From: Lachnospiraceae bacterium
GTDB lineage: Bacteria > Bacillota > Clostridia > Lachnospirales > Lachnospiraceae
Assembly: GCA_029062895.1 (NCBI GenBank)
Contig: JAIDPF010000083.1
Location: forward strand, 1 to 37,725
DNA length: 37,725 nt
Direction of reading: 5' to 3'
Every line of letters starts with the position of its first letter. Position 1 is the stretch's first letter. Below, piece after piece: positions 34,165-37,725 of this stretch. The notes under the pieces were generated by a model. It was not told the origin of the DNA and made no database searches. It saw nothing but the letters and a program-made list of their open reading frames with translations. A program made the position numbers and the translations under genes.

Positions 34165-34267
34165 GTTATGACATCCATCTGCCCTGCATGGATATGTTTC
34201 CTGTAATCACAAAAATGTGGTATGCAGGAGGAAGATTGATTGCGGTACAGGGGAAAGTTATGACATC
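34165..34267. repeat. Direct repeat in the leader of the NifU-like/GGGtGRT operon
   Basis: GTTATGACATC occurs at 34165-34175 and again at 34257-34267, 92 bases apart. The second copy overlaps a possible promoter: TTGATT (34236-34241), 17-base spacing, TATGAC (34259-34264). CCTGCAT and ATGCAGG arms also lie between the copies. The 196-base gap shows nothing else recognisable. Confidence 0.35.
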
Positions 34268-34309
34268 AATACATAAATAAAACACATGAATTGAAAGGAG
34301 AAGTTACAC

Positions 34310-35014
34310 ATGATTATTTCTAAAGAAGTTCAAGAAATGTGTACGGTGGCGCAGGGCGTTCATCATGGCGCAGCACCCATCCCAGAAGAGGCAAAATGGG
34401 TTAAGGCAAAAGAAGTAAAGGACATTTCCGGTCTGACACACGGTGTTGGCTGGTGTGCACCTCAGCAGGGCGCATGTAAGCTGACTCTGAATGTGAAAGA
34501 GGGTATCATCCAGGAAGCATTGGTTGAAACCATCGGATGTTCCGGTATGACGCACTCCGCAGCTATGGCAGCTGAGATCCTGCCGGGTCTTACAGTTATG
34601 GAGGCATTGAATACTGACCTTGTATGTGATGCAATCAACACAGCAATGAGAGAACTCTTCCTGCAGATCGTTTATGGTAGAAGCCAGAGTGCATTTTCAG
34701 AGGATGGTCTTCCCGTAGGAGCAGGTCTTGAGGATCTTGGTAAAGGTCTTAGAAGTCAGGTTGGTACGATGTACGGTACACTTCAGAAGGGACCGAGATA
34801 TCTGGAGATGGCAGAAGGTTATGTTACAGGCATCGCTTTGGACGCTGATGACCAGATCATTGGATATAAGTTCGTAAGCCTTGGCAAGATGACAGACTTT
34901 ATTAAGAAGGGTGATGATCCTAATACAGCTTACGAGAAGGCAAGCGGACAGTATGGACGCGTTGCTGACGCCGTTAAGATCATTGATCCCAGAACTGATG
35001 CAGAAGTGAAATAA
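34310..35014 (+). CDS. NifU/IscU-like iron-sulfur scaffold partner of GGGtGRT protein
   Basis: A 234-residue protein. IGCSGMTHSAAMAAEIL resembles the metal-binding GC-x-x-x-x-A-S segment of NifU/IscU scaffolds. Cysteines are at 11, 49, 56, 77 and 106, three of which could bind a cluster. It lacks the usual C-terminal NifU domain and has its own helical tail. GAAAGGAGAAG precedes the ATG. It is followed after 14 bases by the GGGtGRT gene, and the two occur together in Clostridia as I recall. Codon choice (Gly GGT, Leu CTT, Arg CGT) is unlike most neighbours and suggests high expression. The exact role is undefined. Confidence 0.85.
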   Translation: MIISKEVQEMCTVAQGVHHGAAPIPEEAKWVKAKEVKDISGLTHGVGWCAPQQGACKLTLNVKEGIIQEALVETIGCSGMTHSAAMAAEILPGLTVMEALNTDLVCDAINTAMRELFLQIVYGRSQSAFSEDGLPVGAGLEDLGKGLRSQVGTMYGTLQKGPRYLEMAEGYVTGIALDADDQIIGYKFVSLGKMTDFIKKGDDPNTAYEKASGQYGRVADAVKIIDPRTDAEVK

Positions 35015-35028
35015 GGAGGAGAGAAAAC

Positions 35029-36039
35029 ATGGCTTTATTTGAATCATATGAAAGAAGAATTGACAAAATCAATAAAGTTCTCGGTGAGTATGGAATCTCT
35101 TCCATTGAAGAAGCTGAGAAGATTACGAAGGACGCAGGTCTTGACGTATATAATCAGATCAAAGGCATCCAGCCGATCTGTTTTGAAAACGCATGCTGGG
35201 CTTACACTGTAGGCGCTGCAATTGCAATCAAGAAGGGATGTAAGAAAGCTTCTGAAGCTGCTGCAGCAATCGGCGAGGGTCTTCAGGCATTTTGTATTCC
35301 GGGTTCCGTTGCAGACACCAGAAAGGTTGGTCTTGGTCATGGTAACCTTGGTAAGATGCTCTTAGAGGAAGAGACAGAGTGCTTCTGCTTCCTTGCAGGT
35401 CATGAGTCATTTGCTGCTGCTGAGGGCGCGATCGGTATCGCTGAAAAGGCTAACAAGGTTCGTCAGAAACCGCTTCGTGTTATCCTGAACGGTCTTGGTA
35501 AAGATGCTGCTCAGATCATTTCCCGTATTAATGGTTTTACTTATGTTGAGACGGAATATGATCCTTATACCAACACAGTAAAAGAAGTATTTAGAAAATC
35601 CTATTCAGAAGGACTTCGTTCTAAGGTTAATTGTTATGGCGCTAATGACGTTTGTGAAGGCGTTGCAATTATGCATAAGGAAGGCGTTGACGTTTCCATT
35701 ACAGGTAATTCAACCAATCCTACCAGATTCCAGCACCCCGTTGCAGGTACATATAAGAAAGAATGTATCGAGCAGGGTAAGAAGTATTTCTCCGTTGCAT
35801 CCGGCGGTGGTACAGGCCGTACCCTTCATCCGGACAATATGGCAGCTGGTCCTGCATCCTACGGTTTCACAGATACCTTAGGACGTATGCATTCCGATGC
35901 GCAGTTTGCCGGATCTTCTTCCGTTCCTGCCCATGTTGAGATGATGGGTCTGATCGGCGCAGGCAACAACCCGATGGTTGGTATGACTGTTGCAGTTGCT
36001 GTTTCGATTGAGGAAGCTGCTAAAGCAAACCGTTTCTAA
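35029..36039 (+). CDS. GGGtGRT protein (uncharacterised conserved family)
   Basis: A 336-residue protein of the family named for its motif, here SGGGTGRTLHPDN (residues 258-270). Other conserved-looking parts are GHGNLGKML, FLAGHESFAAAEGA and NSTNPTRFQHPVAGTYKKE. Cysteines at 51, 56, 71, 89, 118, 120, 202, 209 and 246 would be suited to metal or cluster binding. The pattern of Gly-rich turns and helices suggests a cytosolic enzyme. It has optimal codons and AAGGAGG right before the ATG. The family is conserved in anaerobes, but I know of no demonstrated function. The gene ends in a 20-base tandem repeat over its stop codon. Confidence 0.93.
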   Translation: MALFESYERRIDKINKVLGEYGISSIEEAEKITKDAGLDVYNQIKGIQPICFENACWAYTVGAAIAIKKGCKKASEAAAAIGEGLQAFCIPGSVADTRKVGLGHGNLGKMLLEEETECFCFLAGHESFAAAEGAIGIAEKANKVRQKPLRVILNGLGKDAAQIISRINGFTYVETEYDPYTNTVKEVFRKSYSEGLRSKVNCYGANDVCEGVAIMHKEGVDVSITGNSTNPTRFQHPVAGTYKKECIEQGKKYFSVASGGGTGRTLHPDNMAAGPASYGFTDTLGRMHSDAQFAGSSSVPAHVEMMGLIGAGNNPMVGMTVAVAVSIEEAAKANRF

Positions 36040-36073
36040 GAAACGCTGGAAAGTTCTAAGAAACGTTAGAAAG
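36034..36073 (+). repeat. 20-base tandem duplication over the stop codon
   Basis: Two adjacent 20-base units (36034-36053 and 36054-36073) differ at only two positions. The first includes the TAA stop of the GGGtGRT gene, and CGTTTC-TAA-GAAACG forms a hairpin centred exactly on the stop. It may be slippage or a short 3' structure. Confidence 0.55.
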
Positions 36074-36141
36074 CTGGTAAGTTTTAAAAAATAATGGAAC
36101 ATATGAAATATCATTAATGATTTAAAATGACATCAGGTATG

Positions 36142-36178
36142 AAAAGTACCGTGATCCCAGCGATTGCGGTACTTTTTA
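36142..36178 (+). terminator. Terminator of the GGGtGRT operon
   Basis: AAAAGTACCG (36142-36151) pairs with CGGTACTTTT (36167-36176) around a 15-base loop, followed by TATTATTG. No T-box antiterminator sequence was seen, so it looks like an ordinary terminator. Confidence 0.75.
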
Positions 36179-36224
36179 TTATTGTTTTTATATGTGATAA
36201 CAATAGATGACAGGAAGAACGGAT

Positions 36225-36719
36225 ATGGAAATAAAAATAAAGGAATTGACGGAATCAGAACTGGCGGAGGCTGTAAAGATCTGGAACAGCGTTGTGGAGG
36301 ATGGTGTTGCATTTCCGCAGATGGAATTGCTTACGCTGGAAACTGGAAGGGATTTTTTCGCGGGACAGTCTTATGTGGGGGTTGCATGTCATAAAGAATA
36401 TGAAGTTGTCGGACTGTATATTCTTCACCCGAACAATATTGGAAGATGCGGACATATCTGTAACGCCAGTTATGCTGTGAGGAAGGATTGCCGTGGACAT
36501 CACATCGGGGAAGCACTTGTGAAGGACTGTATGAAGAAGGCAAAAGAACTGGATTATAGAATCTTACAGTTTAATGCTGTGGTGAAAAGTAACCAAGCCG
36601 CGTTGGCATTATACAAGAAGCTTGGATTTACGCAGCTTGGATGCATACCAAACGGATTTTTATTAGGTGATGGAAATTATGAAGATATCATCTTGCATTA
36701 TATAGATTTGACTACGTAA
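36225..36719 (+). CDS. GNAT-family N-acetyltransferase
   Basis: A 164-residue acetyltransferase using acetyl-CoA. The pantetheine-binding motif A is VRKDCRGHHIGEALVKDCM, preceded by the strand ICNASYAV. The later LQFNAVVKSNQAALALYKKLGF is the typical motif B with Asn and Tyr. ATG 36225 is chosen because AGGAAG lies just upstream; an ATG at 36207 in frame overlaps that site. It stands alone after the GGGtGRT terminator. The acceptor (amine, peptide or antibiotic) cannot be predicted. Confidence 0.9.
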   Translation: MEIKIKELTESELAEAVKIWNSVVEDGVAFPQMELLTLETGRDFFAGQSYVGVACHKEYEVVGLYILHPNNIGRCGHICNASYAVRKDCRGHHIGEALVKDCMKKAKELDYRILQFNAVVKSNQAALALYKKLGFTQLGCIPNGFLLGDGNYEDIILHYIDLTT

Positions 36720-36782
36720 ACTGATTGCGTTGTAAATATAGCGGATCAAAGTTTGCGAAGAAATAACAGGAGGAAAATAATA

Positions 36783-37283
36783 ATGGCAAAATTAGTGATC
36801 TTTTATTCCAGGGCAGATGAAAATTATTTTAGTGGAAGCTATCGTTATATTACGGAAGGAAATACGGAAAAGCTGGCAAAGATGATCGCAAAAGCAGCGG
36901 GGGCGGAGCTGTTCAAGATTGAGCAGAAGCATCCTTATGCCGCCGACTATAATACCTGTATCGAACAGGCAAAAAAAGATCTGCAGGAAAAGGCAAGGCC
37001 GGAGCTGGTTTCCGTGCCGGACAGTCTGAAGGATTATGATGAAATTTATCTGGGATTTCCGAATTACTGGGGAGATATGCCCATGGCGGTATATACTTTT
37101 CTGGAAAAATTCGACTGGGAAGGCAAGACGATCCATCCTTTCTGCACCCATGAGGGCAGCGGACTTAGCGGGACGGAAGGAAAAATACAAAGCGTCTGCA
37201 AAGGCGCGTCAGTAACAAAAGGTCTTGCAGTCCAGGGAGGCGCTGTCAGCCGTGCAGATGCCGCCGTTGAAAAATGGGTTTAG
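36783..37283 (+). CDS. Flavodoxin
   Basis: A 166-residue flavodoxin of the Flavodoxin_4 type. The FMN-phosphate loop is FYSRADENYF...EGNTEKLA at the N-terminus (residues 5-30), longer than in standard T/S-x-T-G-x-T flavodoxins. FPNYWGDMPMAVYTFLEKFD is the second flavin-binding loop, and PFCTHEGSGLSGTE the third. It carries low-potential electrons in the cytosol. ATG 36783 follows AGGAGG by 9 bases; the frame extends to 36753 without support. It precedes an aldo/keto reductase, possibly its redox partner, but that gene is broken. Confidence 0.93.
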   Translation: MAKLVIFYSRADENYFSGSYRYITEGNTEKLAKMIAKAAGAELFKIEQKHPYAADYNTCIEQAKKDLQEKARPELVSVPDSLKDYDEIYLGFPNYWGDMPMAVYTFLEKFDWEGKTIHPFCTHEGSGLSGTEGKIQSVCKGASVTKGLAVQGGAVSRADAAVEKWV

Positions 37284-37318
37284 ATATAACATCCATGTTG
37301 TAAGGAGGAAGGGAACGG

Positions 37319-37663
37319 ATGAAAGAACAGAAATTAGGATTTGGCTGTATGAGGCTGCCGGTGCTGGATGCGTCGGATCCCACATCTTTTGACTACGAAA
37401 AGATTGAGAGGCTTTTTGATTGCTTTTTGGAACAGGGATTTACATATTTTGATACTGCCTATACCTATCATGGATATCAGGCTGAAAAAGCGGTGAAAAA
37501 AGCGCTGGTGGATCGTTATCCCAGGGAGCGTTTTATACTTGCCACCAAGATGCCGTTACGGGACTTTAAAGACGGGGAGGATTTGGAAAAAATTTTTGCT
37601 GAGCAGCTTGAAAATTGCGGGGTGGATTACTTTGATGCCTGTGTTATATTAGGGACAAGTTAG
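37319..37663 (+). pseudogene. Aldo/keto reductase, truncated by a foreign sequence
   Basis: 114 codons of an aldo/keto reductase of the same type as 1826-3001: LGFGCMRLP, YFDTAYTYHGYQAE (tetrad Asp and Tyr) and ATKMPLRDF (Lys) are intact. Family similarity stops after GVDYFD; the expected Y-x-L-H block with the catalytic His is replaced by ACVILGTS and a stop. The TAG lies inside the left arm of a hairpin at 37652. A normal member would be about 380 residues. Hence the gene is interrupted or disrupted near 37640. AAGGAGGAAGGG shows it was once well translated. Confidence 0.7.
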
Positions 37664-37703
37664 GAAAACCCAGCAAAATCAAGGGGTTGCGCTAACTTGT
37701 CCC
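37652..37703. mobile_element. Hairpin sequence at the break of the aldo/keto reductase (possible element end)
   Basis: GGGACAAGTTAG (37652-37663) and CTAACTTGTCCC (37692-37703) are perfect 12-bp inverted arms; AACCC (37667-37671) and GGGTT (37684-37688) pair inside. It starts just where aldo/keto reductase similarity ends, so it is probably the end of an insertion element, perhaps of the hairpin-ended IS200/IS605 sort. No transposase is visible before the window ends at 37725, and I cannot name the element. Confidence 0.45.
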
Positions 37704-37725
37704 CTTATTTTTGAACGGAATCACC

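Noticed and set aside
36142-36178. T-box-like element because of GCGGTAC before the acetyltransferase
   Set aside because: The sequence is the right arm of a simple terminator; the specifier loop and antiterminator are missing.

Overview
The window looks like chromosomal DNA of an anaerobic, moderately low-GC Clostridia, most likely a member of the Lachnospiraceae. The reasons are strong AGGAGG-type ribosome sites, several oxygen-sensitive or iron-sulfur proteins (an [FeFe]-hydrogenase-like sensor, a ferredoxin-tailed aldo/keto reductase, a flavodoxin), the GGGtGRT-protein pair, and homologues I associate with that family. This is inference from the reading, not from a database search. Almost everything is on the + strand; only a TetR/MFS pair (8185-9894) points left.

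Layout. 1-3000 is a redox block: the end of a membrane protein, a nitroreductase, a glutathione peroxidase and an aldo/keto reductase with a C-terminal [4Fe-4S] region. 3050-6600 is AT-rich and poorly known: an orphan gene, a strong terminator, then three unrecognised cytosolic-looking genes behind a sequence resembling a flagellar sigma-28 promoter. 6600-8170 is an MFS efflux gene of the macrolide-efflux type; its leader RNA carries a convincing 26-codon leader peptide and a hairpin. 8185-12752 is a divergent locus: tetR-MFS leftward, and iron-type alcohol dehydrogenase plus aldehyde dehydrogenase rightward, around a near-perfect 26-bp palindrome. 12774-20070 holds a lipoprotein, a MATE exporter, an MscS channel and a heterodimeric ABC exporter with one degenerate ATPase site.

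20164-29831 is mainly metabolism: glnA (the type with an adenylylation-like tyrosine), aroA, a soluble [FeFe]-hydrogenase/methyl-accepting-type sensor, a ROK sugar kinase, an orphan gene, argH and asd. A 100-nt inverted-repeat structure precedes asd. 29918-34113 has a DUF234-type ATPase, a TopB-type topoisomerase and a hexapeptide-repeat protein. 34310-36039 is a two-gene operon of a NifU/IscU-like protein and the GGGtGRT protein, with codon use suggesting high expression. 36225-37663 has a GNAT acetyltransferase, a flavodoxin and a second aldo/keto reductase that is cut off by a foreign-looking hairpin sequence at the right edge.

Candidates for undescribed biology are: the NifU-like/GGGtGRT operon; the hydrogen-sensor chemoreceptor fusion; the three-gene cluster with a sigma-28-like promoter; the leader-peptide-controlled efflux gene; the inverted-repeat structure before asd; and a dispersed repeat placed just upstream of biosynthetic genes. 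No tRNA, rRNA or CRISPR array was seen, and no gene-free stretch exceeds 300 bases.
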